Origin: Blastobasis lacticolella
Taxonomy: Eukaryota; Arthropoda; Insecta; Lepidoptera; Blastobasidae
Direction: 5' to 3'
Assembly (NCBI GenBank): GCA_905147135.1
Contig: LR990045.1
Location: forward strand, 15,414,173-15,478,172
Length of the DNA stretch: 64,000 nt
Made by a program: the position numbers and the translations under genes. The notes below the pieces were generated by a model. That model was not told the DNA's origin. It saw only the letters and a program-made list of their open reading frames with translations, and made no database searches. Position 1 is the stretch's first letter. Every line of letters begins with the position of its first letter. Positions 1-13,200 of this stretch are shown in pieces.

Positions 1-1419
1 TTTAATGTTAATAGAAACAATGCTTATTGTGATGTAGTTTGTAGATGTACCTAGTACTCTAAGCACGTGCTAATGTTATCGAAAATGAGATAATAGAACG
101 ACGATGAATGCAGATAAGGGCCCATTATTATTTTTTAAATTAGCTGCAGATAGACTGTGTCCTCGATTTGGTTCACTTACGATTAAAGAAATTTATTTTC
201 CAAAAAAGAAATACAATTTCGCTTACATTAATATAGATTTAACTTATATAGTAATTACCTTGAATAAGCGAATTACCTTTGTTTTAAAACTTTACTTATG
301 TAATGCTTGCATTGTTGTGTTTTGGTTTGAAGGATAAGGTAGCCAGCGCAATTACAGTCAGGCATTTCATCTCAGTCCCCACAGTGACAACGCGGTTCTG
401 CATTACTGTTGCCTACAACATAAATGCATGAATAGGAGATTTATGGGCGACTGTTACCGCTACCCTCAGGTGGGCTGTCTGCTCGTGTGTCACTGCGTGG
501 TAAATAAAAATCTACGTTTTACTTTATGTATAAAGAAAGCTAGGTTATTTGTTGACTGTTTAACCTTAGTAAAATATCCATTAGGCCAAACTTACACAAG
601 CCGTAGAAATATAGAAATAATCGAATCAAAAACGCAGTCTCAGAAACGTGTGCCTAGGTATAGTCAAAAGTAAAAAAGTCAGAGAAGGACTGTCCGCTAG
701 GTCACTATATTAACTTGATGACTGTACCAAATTGTTTGACGGAAATGCATCATTGACTTCAAATCATGTTTTGAAAATGACACGACACTTTGTTTGAATA
801 TTCCCTAATTTAATAACACTCAGCCCTAAAGTACTCCCATTATCTAGTTGCTCGCGCCCAGGAGGCACCGCCTTCTTAAAATCTGTTTATTTATAGGCCA
901 GTTTTTAAGCTAGTTTAGTAGCTGAGCTCTACGACTCTTTCCGCGAAACATATACAAGGCAAGCTTTTACGCAGATAACGGATAAACCAAGGTTCACGTG
1001 GCTGTCTATTAATTTATATACTTATTACCTAAGGAGGAAAACATTTGTTTGTCTGAACTTCGTTTTAAATAATAAATCTCACACTATTTAATTTTACGTG
1101 TAAAGCGGAAAGCGTTCCACTATTGATGGTCAGAACAATGAACTAAATCGTATAATTTCTTTGGTTGACCTAAAAAAGAACGGCTTGTGTTATATCAGTT
1201 CTTTATATTTCTTTGAAAAAGTATGTAGCTCGTGCACTGCTCGTGTCTATAGTAAACAAACAAATTAGATCGTTTACTGAGACGTCTACTAATACACCAA
1301 GATTAGGTCGCCCTCTGTATCGCCTATATCAAATATTTGCTTGTACTAACACAAATTAATTACTATCTATGTGTTGCTAAGGAGGGAGTAAAATTAGTTA
1401 CAAATATGTTTATAGCACT
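1..1419. other. No gene seen; AT-rich, with a LINE-tail fragment
   Basis: The open frames here are short and lack family motifs or splice context. About 445-530 matches a LINE 3'-tail type (accgctaccctcaggtgggc...) that recurs at 58436-58505. I see nothing else assignable. Confidence 0.5.
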
Positions 1420-1665
1420 ACATTACCCCTTACACTCGTGGGTGTTGTACAAGACGACTAATGCTTTCGAGGCAAAAGATCTAAAGTCTCCGTAGACAGG
1501 AAAATGGGCAGCAGCGTTTTCCTATGTTATATTTGCAATACTGCGATCTCGAACCAGCCTGCCGCGTGGAGATTATTGCAATAACCTCCCCTTTCTTGGG
1601 AGAGGCCCTAAGTCCTGCAGTGGACTGTTACGGGCTGTAATGATGACGATGATGATGACTACATT
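1420..1665 (+). repeat. Dispersed repeat, LINE 3'-end type (copy 1)
   Basis: The block running from the ccccttacactcgtgggtgt region through gagaggccctaagtcctgca to an imperfect (GAT)n tail recurs at 63752-63990 with modest divergence. CAGTGGACTGT followed by GATGATGA is a common end of lepidopteran non-LTR elements. Confidence 0.7.
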
Positions 1666-1985
1666 ACCCATAGCATTGGACCATTTGCGCTGCGCTGCAC
1701 TGCGAAACGCGGCGCTGCGCACGCTAGTCTTTGTGTTTATTACTATTTCTAGACATTGATTTGAGCAGACTTTTAGAACAGAAAAAGCCGAGAGCTGCTT
1801 ATTTTGTTGTCTCCATTGGCCGTATCCGTAATCGTTGATGTCCGTATGCGGACCAAGTAGAGTTGTTTTTCAATCGCCCTGGCCGTAAAAAGGGCAGCGG
1901 AAGTACACTGGGAGATATAGATATAGAAATTGTTGCATACCTATAGAACGAGATGTGCTATAAATAGTTAAAGTACCGTACTTAG

Positions 1986-2357
1986 ATAATAGAGCGTCGG
2001 TGGCCGAGCGGTTAGGGTATCGGTCTCGTAGGCGAGAGGTACCGGGTTCGAATCCCGCTGCAGACATGTTTCAATGACTCTTTTCTGAGTTACGTACATT
2101 AGTTGGATACTAAATGATGCTCTTACGGTGAGGGAAAACATCGTGATGAAACCTGCTCATTGAAGTGACTGAATGTGTAATCGTTATCCAATCTGGTCAG
2201 CTTCCCCTAGTAGTAGGGTTACGGAGGTCAGATGGTAGTTGCTCCACTGTAATAACATGATCAGTCAAATCCTGGATCATGGTCAAGACGGACCGCGGGC
2301 CCTCGTGCGCGAGAGCACAACCGGGACATTAACGCCAAGATGATTATTTATTTATTT
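1986..2357 (+). mobile_element. tRNA-derived SINE, family 1, copy A (full)
   Basis: The tRNA-like head has an A box (TGGCCGAGCGG at 2001) and a B box (GGTTCGAATCC at 2045); the body ends aacgccaagatgattatttattta. It is flanked by a perfect 12-bp duplication TACCGTACTTAG (1974-1985 and 2358-2369). A conserved non-tRNA body and a TSD rule out a functional tRNA. Confidence 0.88.
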
Positions 2358-3383
2358 TACCGTACTTAGGTAGTCCGTAGGTATATGGACATGTGGTGTC
2401 CCAGAATAGAGTGGTGCCATCATCATCATCATCATCTTGGCGTTATGTTCCGATTGCGCTCTCGATCCGCCTTCCTGCTACTCCTGGCCCACCTAGCTCG
2501 GTCATCGGCATCCTTGGTGGTGAGTCCGTTGGCACGCATGTCACTCTTAACGACGTCCAGCCATCGCTTCTTGGGTCGGCCTCTCCTTCCCGTGCCCGGC
2601 GGAGGCGGCATGGCCAGATTCTTGTTCCCCACGTAACTTGCTGATCTGCGCAAGTCGTGGCTATACCATCGAAGACGGCATTCTTGCAGCTTATCTGCGA
2701 TGTCACGGACGCCAAGACTACCCCGAATGTGGGCGTTTCGAGGGCGATCGTTCCGTGAAACTCCACATATCCACCGCAGCATCTTCATATCCGTGACACG
2801 CAACTCCTGCTTGTTTCGCTCTAATAGGGGGCAAGTCTCACCACCGTATAGGAGAGTAGGTCTAGTGATGATCTTGTAGACCTGTCCCTTCAGCTTTATC
2901 GGCATTTTGGAGTCACAAATGACACCTGTGACCTACCGCCATTTGGCCCAATCCGCGGATATTCGGGCCTTGAAGTCGCTATCGATGTTCCCGGTTGCGC
3001 TAAGTACAGATCTCATATATCTGACCTGATCCGTGTCTTTGACTTCATAAAGATGTATGTAGATGTAGATGCAAAGGCCTATGCGCACTGGTAGGAAATC
3101 TGCACTGTTGCAAGCCATGTACTCTGTCTTCGCCACATTAATCTTCAGACCGCCGTTCTCAAGTGTCTCCTTCCACTTTTTTACCTGTTGGACTAGTTTA
3201 CGCCTTGTCAGAGTCTGTCGGTGCTATATCGTCAACATGAGCAGCCATAGAGGTACCTCATGATAGTCTCGGATTCTGTTTGACAATACATCTAATATCA
3301 CGTTGAACAGAAGTGGGGTGAGCACAAAGCCCTGGTGTACCACAACGGTAATAGGGAACTGGTTGGTGTCACCAACAGCAGTC

Positions 3384-3736
3384 CTTTTTTTTTTTTTTTT
3401 TTTATGTCATACGGTATGCAAACAGGCAAGCGGGCCACCTGATGGAAAGTGGTCACCACTGCCTATAGACATTAGCAACACCAAGAGTATCGCTAATGCG
3501 TTGCCCACCTCTATAACACGTTGCTCTGGCAGCAAAAAGCAAATGCCACTCCACTGCCAAAGCCACGGTTCCCCAAATCCCCACCCCATGGAGCACTGGA
3601 AACCTTACTCACCGGCAGAAACACAATACTATTTAAAAGAGTATTATTTAGCTGCGATATTCTGTAAGGTGGAGGTACTTCCCCAGTCGGGCGGCTCCAA
3701 TTCGAACGAGATACCCCGCTATGCCCTACCTCTCTT
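3384..3736 (-). mobile_element. LINE 3' tail inserted in the RTE copy
   Basis: On the minus strand this ends in a poly(A) run (about 19 T on the plus strand at 3386-3404) preceded by a block typical of lepidopteran LINE 3' ends (accactttccatcaggtggc on the minus strand). Related tails occur near 13148-13220, 45590-45670 and 62243-62335. Confidence 0.6.
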
Positions 3737-3855
3737 ATAACCCTAAAGTCCTAACTGTAGAATGCGAATCCATGGTACATGTCTCGGATATTGTCAATAT
3801 AGGCCTTGGGCACTGACTTGGACCGCTACGCCCACCATATCATCTCAGCCTCCGT

Positions 3856-4454
3856 TAGTTGGGTATCTTTCCAGTGAGGAGGATGCGGTTATAAATGACG
3901 GCCTCTATCTATTTGCGCGAGATGTTCAGTTACTGTCCACCCGCCAATCCCGATTACGACCCCGCAGGGAACTTCTACTCGCGATTCCGTCTCACAGTTC
4001 AGCGGGCTACGGAAAGTCATTCCGGGTGTTTGCTGTGCGCGCCTGTGGAACGCACTACCAGAAGACATTCAGAATTCTCGGACATCATGCTCCTTTAAGG
4101 AAAGTTTGAAGAAGCACTTCTTCAGTATTCAATAGAGCTTTATTTTATTTCATTTTAATTATTATATATTTATAGTATATTAGGTATATATTATAGTTTA
4201 GTTTTTATGGTATAGTACTCGTATATTTATGTGGTATATAGTATTCAACACTGTAGGTTACTTAAAATTAGCACAATACTCGATATTGCTACCACCGCTC
4301 GTTAAATAGCTCACTTCGGACCATCCAAGGTAAGGTTAGCTGGAAGAAATCCCATTGTGGGATAAGCCCGCCTTTGCAATGTATATTTATTTTCTTTTAT
4401 TATTGTTCTTTATGTAGTTATACGCAATAAAGAGTTTACATACATACATACATA
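3856..4454 (+). mobile_element. LINE 3' end inserted in the RTE copy, (TACA)n tail
   Basis: After one frame slip it reads FRVFAVR then LWNALPEDIQNSRTSCSFKE and KKHFFSIQ-stop, the usual C-terminus of Jockey/CR1-type reverse transcriptases. An AT-rich 3' UTR follows, ending in a (TACA)n repeat at about 4437-4454. Confidence 0.65.
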
Positions 4455-5689
4455 CGGTTAGGATACTCACACCACGAAAGCCCATCGATTTCCATGCCTC
4501 GACAGGGCCTCCATCGGCACCGACAGCTTTCCGATTCTTCATACGGCGAAGAGCCATCTCGACTTCCTCAATCGTTATCGGTGGCTCAAGTCCTTGGTTC
4601 CGAGGGAGGTCTGGTGTCTGTACCTCTTTGGGCTGCTTGTTGAGCAGCTCGTGGAAGTACGAGCGCCATTTTTCCTTTACCGCGCGGTCATCACATAACA
4701 GGTTACCGCTAGGGTCATTTACACAGCGGCACGTGAAAATGTCCTGTGCCGCTTTAACCCTCGATCGTGCTAACTTGTAAATGAGATTCTGCCCCTCAGA
4801 CGATTCTAACTTATCGTACAAAGGACGTAAGTGGTCTCGTCTGGCTCTGGCTACCGCTTGTTTGCTGGCACATTTGGCATCCCTGTACGCAGCGTGATCA
4901 TCAGTAGATCTGGACGCTTGCCACTTCTTAAAGAAGGCTATCTTCACTCTAATCTCCCTCTGGACTGTGTCGTTCCACCACCAGGTCTCCTTGTCAAGCC
5001 TACGTCCGCTTCTTGACTCCCCCAGCACCGTCCTCGCCACCCGTGTAATAGCTGCCTGAGTTCTGTCCCAGAGTTGTTGGACGGATTCACCGTCTGTCGC
5101 AACACTAAAGTCGTAAGGACAGTAGCGGCAAGTTCATGTAACTTGGTTCCTTTAAGCAGCCACCACCTGGTTTGGCGTCGGCACTGCTCCCGGTAATTGT
5201 CTCGGGGTTTCAAACACAGGACTATCACTAGGACCCGGTTGTGGGCAGTGACTCTCTCCGGGTATGACTTTACAGATGGCCACTTTGCCAATATTGTCTC
5301 TCCGAGTAAGAAAGTGATCGATCTGGGTAGCGCTCCTTCCTCTCTTGTAGGTGATCAGATGAAACCGATTCGATCTCTGCCTGCCGGGAGTCGCCCTGGT
5401 TAAGCGGTTGGCTGAATACATGATAGGTTTAAACTATTTTTTTTAACTACTCCTGCATTCATGAGTTTGTGGAGCAACTGCACAACCACTTCGGTTGTAA
5501 CTTTGAATTTCGTAACTCAATGTCCTTATCAGCGGACATTAACGACTTGTTACCTTGACTTAAACTTCTTACATGTTGATCCGTAGGTTTGCAAAGTGCT
5601 CCCATGATGTAAAAATAACATATTTCGGGGATACTTCCAATGTTTTACACTTGCAGCCTAGGAAAGCACTTATAGAGCCTTAAGTGCTT

Positions 5690-5830
5690 TGCGTGTACAG
5701 TACAATAACGCATTCAGGGCGCTGTTGGGGCTGCCACGGTACTGCAGCGCGAAGGAGATATTCGTGAGTGGACGGCTTCCACACCTTTCTCAGCACCAAC
5801 AGCTTCCTGAAGCTTGTAGCTGATATGGTA
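5690..5830 (+). mobile_element. CR1/L2-like LINE fragment
   Basis: It encodes YNNAFRALLGLPRYCSAKEI, clearly related to the NTFRMLLGLPRYCSASGMF segment of the large element at 47821-49723. Only a short C-terminal piece is present. Confidence 0.6.
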
Positions 5831-5956
5831 GATGGTCTGATAATAAGGTAGTATTGGGTTAAAACTCATGTCGCAACCTATAAACACAGAGTAAGTTGAT
5901 AGTTATGTGTTTGTCTTGTGATATATTATGAAATATTATACTCTACATGATGAAAT

Positions 5957-6321
5957 AAATAATAATCTTGGCGTTAATGTCCCGGTTGTGCTCTCCAGAA
6001 CGAAAGCCCGGGGTCCGCCATGACTATGATCCAGGATTTGGCGATCAGTTAATTACTCGTACAGTGGAGCGACTACCATCTGACCGCCGTGACCCTGCTA
6101 TCAGGGGAACCTGACCAGATTGTATCATGGTTACAAATTCAGTTGCCTGAGTTTGCAGGTTTCATCACGATGTTTTCCCTCACCGTAAGAGCATCGGTTA
6201 GTATTCAACTAATGTACATCACAGCAAAAGTGCAAAGAGTTATTGTTACATGGCCGCAGCGGGATTCAAACCCGGTACCTCTCGCTTACGAGTTGGATAC
6301 TCAACCGCCCGGCTACCGACG
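5957..6321 (-). mobile_element. tRNA-derived SINE, family 1, copy B (full)
   Basis: This is a reverse-strand copy with its tRNA-like head at the right (B box near 6270). It is flanked by a perfect 14-bp duplication CTACATGATGAAAT at 5943-5956 and 6322-6335. Confidence 0.88.
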
Positions 6322-6335
6322 CTACATGATGAAAT

Positions 6336-7138
6336 GCTATTATGAAATATTATACGACTGACATGACACTGAATTCTAGATTGAATGACATTTAATTTTA
6401 TGTAATTGTATTTTGCAAACTCCCCATTATGAAAAATCTTTTTCAAAATTTACGATACAAGGCGAATGTCATTTCGATCTCCAACCCGCCCGCTAACCGT
6501 TTAGATTGTGGGGGTAACTCCACCCAGACTTGCAAAATCAACGGCCTATTTCCGACAAAATAAAAAAGCGCATCTCATTGTCAATTTATTTATTATTATT
6601 ATTATGTATTGGTATAAAAATCATCAAACAAAATTATTCTAAAACTTGTCAATTAATACGTCATTCATTATTATGCACGATATCACCAATACTAGAAAAA
6701 GCAAAACTTACATCTAAAAAAGTACATAGTAAAAAAATAGGAACTTCAAAATGACGTGCTTACCATTAACCATAGCAGCGAAATTAGTTTGATTAAACAA
6801 AAATGTGACTGTCAACTAACTAATAATACCTAGTAAGTACTTGATAAATAATAAAATGCGAAATGAATGTGTGAATTAGGTAAAAATTAATTCTTCAGGC
6901 GGAATCACTGTGTCTAAATTGAATGACACAAGTCATAGTAAATTACATGTTGATAATATTGTCCGACGACCCCATGTAGAAGTACAGTATCGTCTTGGTG
7001 TTTGTGGATGAATGAGGGATGAAAATCGTGTGGAGGTTTCAACGTCGGGGCGCTGCCGACTGCTCTTTTATCGAATCGTTTCATTTCGGCCGTAGTGTGG
7101 TGAGTGGTGGTCGACACGTCGGCTGCGCGCGCGCCGGG
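6336..7138. other. No gene seen; likely 3' UTR and flank of the secreted gene
   Basis: AT-rich sequence below the exon 3 stop codon. A small piece at about 6471-6520 resembles the dispersed LINE-end repeat (aacccgcccgctaaccgt). The open frames are not supported. Confidence 0.4.
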
Positions 7139-7256
7139 CTAGCTGCCCAGGATCTCGCTGTCGTCGTACTCCGCTGGACGGCAGCGCAGCACGTACACGT
7201 TGCTCGAGGTATCGTCCTCGGTCACCTTGCATGATGTTGTATCACTACACACGCAA
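7139..7256 (-). CDS. Exon 3 (C-terminal) of the secreted protein
   Basis: The acceptor is CCGTTTCCAG. The first base completes Tyr (TA|T), followed by [15 protein letters not shown], then [13 protein letters not shown] and a TAG stop at 7141-7139. It holds four of the six mature cysteines. The stop is followed by GC-rich, then AT-rich, probable 3' UTR below 7139. I could not place a poly(A) signal with confidence. Confidence 0.8.
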
Positions 7257-10200
7257 CTGGAAACGGAAAACACGTGTGTCAACTTCAAGCCTTAGTGTGT
7301 GAATAAAGGTGAGTAGTGCTGGAGCGAGGATGTGCAATATATCCCCACAAAGGCAAGCGTAGTAAAAGATTCTCTTGTTTCATTGTTGTCATCGAGCTTT
7401 AAGAGGAGTCCTGCACCTTGGCAATTGGGGGCAAATGGGACCAAACAAGTATGCTTTCCAAACAAGTAACAAATGGGGCCTTGGCTTGCCTTGAAGAGGC
7501 TTGCTTGCCGCTAGTTTGATCACGTGCTATGTGAGCCCCAAACCTGATGTCTCTCGGGAGACCTTACAAACGATGGATTGACAACATCAGGCGAAGTGGA
7601 GGAGGAAGCGTAAGAAAGCCGGCCCTGACAGAAGCCGGGGCGAGCTAGGACGATGATGATGAATGATGACCAGATGAACAGATTCATAAAAAAAATCTGA
7701 AGGTCAGATTGCAATTGAGTTTCAGAATAATTAATCGTGATAACCATTTAAATCGAGAGATTCTTTGTCAGAATTATCAGAAGATACATACCCTCATACA
7801 TACCTCATACATACCCTCCAGTAGATAATAAATACGATAGGAATGTACATATACTAGGGAGTATACTTCTTTTGTCCAACTAATCCGGTGGTCGACAAAG
7901 AGAGCTACAATGATAAAATCGCAGGCCAGTGGTCTTTGAACCTATACTGATTCATTTACCGGCCACACCAGGACGAATCTAGATACGTTCAAATATCACC
8001 AGATACGTCCAACTGTCGCCAGCTTTGCTCTTATCAAGTTTGGCGCCTACAGCGTCACATGATTGATTTAAAACAAATATAATATAAGCCGTTGCACTTT
8101 TGTACAGACAAACGTTGTACATATTGTTGTGAAAACAGTTTTCTATATCTAATCAACAGAACCTTATTGTGATATTAATCTATGAATACATGTCATAGTC
8201 TGTTGCTATAGTTTTGTTGATTGTTCCGGTTAACTGTCTTCAAGAAAAATACGGTGTCTTATTGTAAATCATCTTTATTTTGCTATGTGTTTTTCCAATA
8301 TAGTTTTTGCGAGTTTATTGACTGTTTCATCTTCTGTTCACTGATAACTATAATTGGTTATGGGCCCAGGCCCAGAAGTTAACTTAGGAAAAAATGAAGT
8401 TTCATAAAATTCAGATTCAAAAACTAGAAGGCCACAACTGGGTTGTATGGAAGTACCGGATAGTAGTACTATTGAAATGTACAGATGGGCTCATGGATGC
8501 TGTGGAGGGTAAAACACAAAGGCCAACGCGACCTCCAGAAGGGTGCGGTGACGCCGAAATAAGTATTTACAACAAAGCGATCCAAGATTTTTCAAGGTTA
8601 GAGAGCACAGCCTTGCTCTTGATAACTGGTAATATTACAGATGACGTTCTGCAGAAGGTAAATAACGTTGTCCATACCTAAAGAAGTCTGGGTTGAGTTG
8701 CACAGATTGTACGAGGGACCTGATGAGGGCCGCCTCTACGATCTCTGCCTGGACTTATTTGGGCTCAAGAGAGATCCTACTGATGACATGTCAACACATG
8801 CATCAAAACTAAAGAATATGTCTCAAGGAAGAACTACTAAAAGAAGAAAAGGTTGAATTACCCGGAGTTCTTCTCATCTGTAAAATCCTGGACACATTGC
8901 CAGAAAATTATCAAGGTTACCAAAAGGTCAAATCAAAAGTACAAGTGCTTCATATGCAAACAGCTTGGACATTTGAAGAAGTACTGTCCAAAGGCTGCTG
9001 GCCAAAAGAAGGTTTATAGTTCGAACATGATGTTACTGGCAGTGAATACTACGGATTCTTGCACAGATCGTGATGATTGGTTTGTAGATAATGGTGCAAC
9101 ACACCATGTCACGATGCGAGGAGATCTGTTCCAAGATTTTGAACATTTTGGGGATACTCACACAGTAACTACAACGGATGGAAATGTAATTAAAGCTGTT
9201 GGGCAAGGTATAATCCATCTGAAAGCTTGTATTGATGGACGATATTAAACTTTTAAGTTGGGAAATGTTTGACTTGTACCCCAGATTAGCAAGAACCTGT
9301 TTTCTGTGCTGTATACACAGGATAAACAGGCGACGAGCGTGTTTGAATCGAGGGTTACGAAATGCTGTCTTAAGGTAAATGACAGGACAATCCTGACGGA
9401 AGAACGGCTAAGGTACGGTGGTTTATACAAGTTAGCGTGTAAAGCCGTAAAGCCAACTGTCTCGATTAACTTGGTGGAGGAGAAAAATACGCTGCAACTA
9501 TATCACGAGCGTTTTGGTCACCAAAGTAAGAATTATGTTAAAAGGTTCATTGAGGAGGAGTTAGGAGTCACGACGACAGACACAGGAGAATTATGCGAAG
9601 GTTGTATCTTTGGAAAAGCTCACAGAAAACCGTTCGGTGTACGTAAAATAGCTACAAAACCAGGTGAACGAATACATTCTGATGTCTGTGGACCCTTCCC
9701 TTCAAGTATCTCTGGTTGTCGGTACTTCGTGTTATTTAAGAATGAGTTTAAGAAATACTGTTTATGAAAAGCTGAAACAGATGATGTCTGAAGCTCAAAA
9801 TGCTGGACATAGTATCAAGGAGCTTTAAAGCGACAACGGTGGCGAATATGATAACAAGAGAGTACGAGATCTACTTAAAGCGAGTGGTGTAAAGCAAAGA
9901 CTAATAATGCCCTATACTCCAGAACATAATGGATGTAGTGAAAGAGATAATCGCACTATAGTCGAATCTGCGAGGGCGATGATGCATGCACATGAAGAGT
10001 TGCCTCAAAATTTGTTGGCTGAGATAGTGAACACTGCTTAATATATTAAATAGGACAGGTCCTAACCCAGTGGACCACAAATCGCCATATTAACTTTGGC
10101 TTAATAAGAAGCCTCAGATAAAGCACTCGAGGATTATCGGTTCGCCGTGCTATGCAGGTGCTAAAGCAGAGGAGAAAGAAACTGCATAAAAAGGCTACAC

Positions 10201-13200
10201 GTTGCATTTTGATCGGATATGACAATGATGATGGGTACAGACTATGGCATAAAGAAAGAAATTCATTGGTCAGATCTAGGGACGTTACCTTTGTTGAGAA
10301 AGCGCTAGAGACTTCGATGGATAGTAAACACTCAAATAATGACATGAGTTGTGATCAGGAAAATATGATAGAGGTAGGTCTTGTGAGAAATGCATTGGGA
10401 AGTAATGGAAAACAAAATCCAGTTGTTGATGAAACACAGTATATTGTCAACAATGATGGAAACGATAGCTGTAGTGAGCAGATTCAGGATGCTACGAACA
10501 TAACACAGCAGTCTATTGAATCGGAGGATAATGATGTCACTCATGGTGAAGCTGAAGATATTATCGCACATGACAACGCGAACAACGAAGAGGTTGTAGA
10601 CGAAAGTCTAGTTCAAGAAGATTTGTTCCCTGAACAGATAGTTGAGCAGATGGTACTTCGTGACCGGTCTTCATTGCGTCCGCCAAGTCGATTTAAAGAC
10701 TTTGTTATGAATACAGTAAGATATAACTAGCCAACAACGTATAAAGATGCAGTCAGAAGCCCTGAGAAACTGCTATGGAAGAAAGCCATGGACAGCGAGA
10801 TAAGCTCATTAGAAGAGAATTGCACCTGGAAGCTTGTAAATCTGCCAAAGGGGAGGAAAGCTTTGCCATGTAAATGGGTGTTACGTGTGAAGCCGAATGC
10901 TGATGGCTCTGTAGAAAAATACAAAGCTAGACTGGTAATTAAAGGTTTCCTCCATAAGAAGGGGATTGACTACGAGCAAACTGTTAGCCCGGTAACCAGA
11001 ATGGGGACTGTTCGCTCTGTGTGACGACTGCCATCTTGTATGGCTCTATGGATGAGGAAATCTTCATGAAACAACCATAAGTCATAATGATGGTTCTTGT
11101 CGAGTTTGTCTTTTGAAAAAGAGTCTGTATGGGTTGAAGCAAGCACGAAGGTGCTGGAACCGGTGTATTTTAAACTACTTCAAAGGTTTAAGACAAGTGA
11201 CGCAGATCCGTGTCTGCTAATCAGAAGGAAACTAAACTGCTAGACGACGGCCTGGTTGCTGGATCATTTAGAGGAGATGTTGTGAAAAAGAGTTTTCTAT
11301 ATCTAATCAACAGAACCTTATTGTGATATTAATCTATGACAACATGTCATAGTCTGTTGCTATTGTTTTGTTGATTGTTCCGGTCAACAGTCTTCAAGAA
11401 AAATACGGTTCTTATTGTAAATAATCTTTATTTTGTTATGTGTTTTTCCAATATAGTTTTTGCGAGTTTATTGACTGTTTCATCTTCTGTCCACTGATAA
11501 CTTCAATTCATATTTCAATCACCCAATTTGGCGTCATCTGTCCGGCGCTGGTCCGATTAACGTAGTATGCAATTAATTTCGCCCGGAGATAAGGATAGCT
11601 CGGCTGTTCGGCTCGTGCGTGTTATAGTTTAAGCTGGTATCAGTATATTCATCCTCTAACAATATAACATAAGTACCTACCTACACTGTATTGGACAGAT
11701 ATTTATTAATGAAGTTAGTAGCATAGCTTTTTTGCGCGGCTTCGCTACCATGAAAGGAGTATGAACTAATAAAAAAGAGGAGAACAAAAACTAAAAACCC
11801 CGACTGGTATTAAAATCTGAAAAATTAATGTTGAAAGTAAATCGGTGTCATCATCATCATCATCCTGGCTTATGCCAGGGTCCGCTTTCAAGCCTTTCTT
11901 CCTACAGTTCGCGCGGTCTTCAGCATCCTCCAGTCGTAAGCGATTGGCTCTCGCATTGGACTCAGCGATATCAATCTTCCGCTTCCTGGACCTCCCGCGG
12001 GATCACTTTCCTGATACCAGCAGGTTCGTACAGCTGTGTCCTACGTATCCCTGGGGCTTACGCAGCATGTGACCGAACCAGCGCAGCGGGCCTCTTCAAA
12101 TTGGTCCGCGATGTCTTGAACGTCAAGACTGCTACGGATGTACTCGTTACGTACTCGGTCGACTCGTGTTACGCCACACACTCACCGCAGCATTTTCATT
12201 TCAGCGCACCGGCCAGGTCTCGCAGCCATAAAGCATTACAGGGCTCATTAATCTCTTGTATATAAGCTCCGTCAGTTTGATAGGGATTTTAGAGTCGCAG
12301 GTGACTGCCGTGAGCTCCCGCCATTTGGTCCGCCAGCTGCAGAGATACGGAACTTGACATCGGGACCGATATTTGTGGTCTCGTGCAGGACGGATCCGAG
12401 ATATTTTAATTTGTTACTTCTATTGACAGCTTTGTTCTCTATATGGATGGCTTCAAGATCCGCACTGCAGCTATATATGTACTCTGTATTGTCGACGTTC
12501 TGCTTCAAACCCCCGTTTTAGCACTTCCTCCCATTGGTTTACCCTGATCTCAAGATCTAGCCTAAGTTTGCTCACCAGTGCGATGTCATCAGCGTATTTT
12601 ATAAGCCAGGGAGGCATGTCCAGAATTTCCGTTGTGAGGGCATCAAGCACAACGCAGAACAAGTAGGAGCTCAGGACAGAACCTAGTGAACACCTACAGT
12701 TATAGGGTAGGGATTAGTATGGCTTACGATGGTTTTGACGACGGCTTCTGTGTTGGCGTACATGTCCTGGATAATCCCAATGTACGCATCGGGCACAGAC
12801 TTTGATCTCATATCCCACCAGATTATCTTCCGAAGTCGAAAGCCCTCTGCAGGTCGAGAAATGCAAAATGCAGAAGTTAATTTTAACTGCAGTCGGACTT
12901 CTGAAGGACCCTGAGGGCAAATATGGGATTCATTAAGCCGTATTGGCAATCTGTGCATTCCTGGCGTAGCCTCTGGTCTATAATTCGTACGAATGCTTCA
13001 TTGCGATCCTCATAAGTTTGATACCTCGATAGTTTGTAGTTATGTATTAGTGTTACCGTACTCATGCCCACTGATTGGCGTAATAATGTTTAAGCGCCAC
13101 ACGTCGGGTATAAACCCCGTAGTTATCATCCTGTTAACCAGTTCGCCCCATGTTTTTTTTTTTATTACTTTACTAGCCAGGCATTTGACCGCCACCTCCC

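Larger units (their letters stand above)
2432..5421 (-). mobile_element. RTE-type non-LTR retrotransposon remnant, interrupted
   Basis: Reading from right to left: endonuclease end (TQIDHFLTRRDNIGKV), linker and start of reverse transcriptase (WWWNDTVQREIRVK, RMKNRKAVGADG), an RT piece near 3756-3855 (IIWWA-like, SKSVPKAYIDNIRDMY), INVAKTEYMACNSADF, and the C-terminus VYKIITRPTLLYGGE...MKMLRWICGVSRNDR...GRRGRPKKRWLDVV. The frame is broken several times. Two other LINE pieces split it (3384-3736 and 3856-4454). It is a dead copy. Confidence 0.8.
8125..11508 (+). mobile_element. Ty1/copia LTR retrotransposon, decayed but with both LTRs
   Basis: Both LTRs are 231 bp (8125-8355 and 11278-11508), start TGTTGTGAAAA and end AATT. 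They are flanked by a 5-bp duplication CATAT (8120-8124 and 11509-11513). The primer site abuts the 5' LTR and a purine tract (GAGGAGATG) precedes the 3' LTR. The LTRs differ at roughly ten places, so the insertion is not very recent. It sits antisense in intron 2 of the secreted gene. Confidence 0.92.

Noticed and set aside
1992..2062. tRNA-like sequence with A and B boxes (also near 6270, 21370, 34300)
   Set aside because: Part of a longer SINE with target duplications; stems are imperfect and no isolated tRNA gene is present.
2385..2644. Open frames with a His-repeat (CATCATCAT run)
   Set aside because: The run is a microsatellite at the end of the RTE remnant; the minus-strand LINE frame explains the region.
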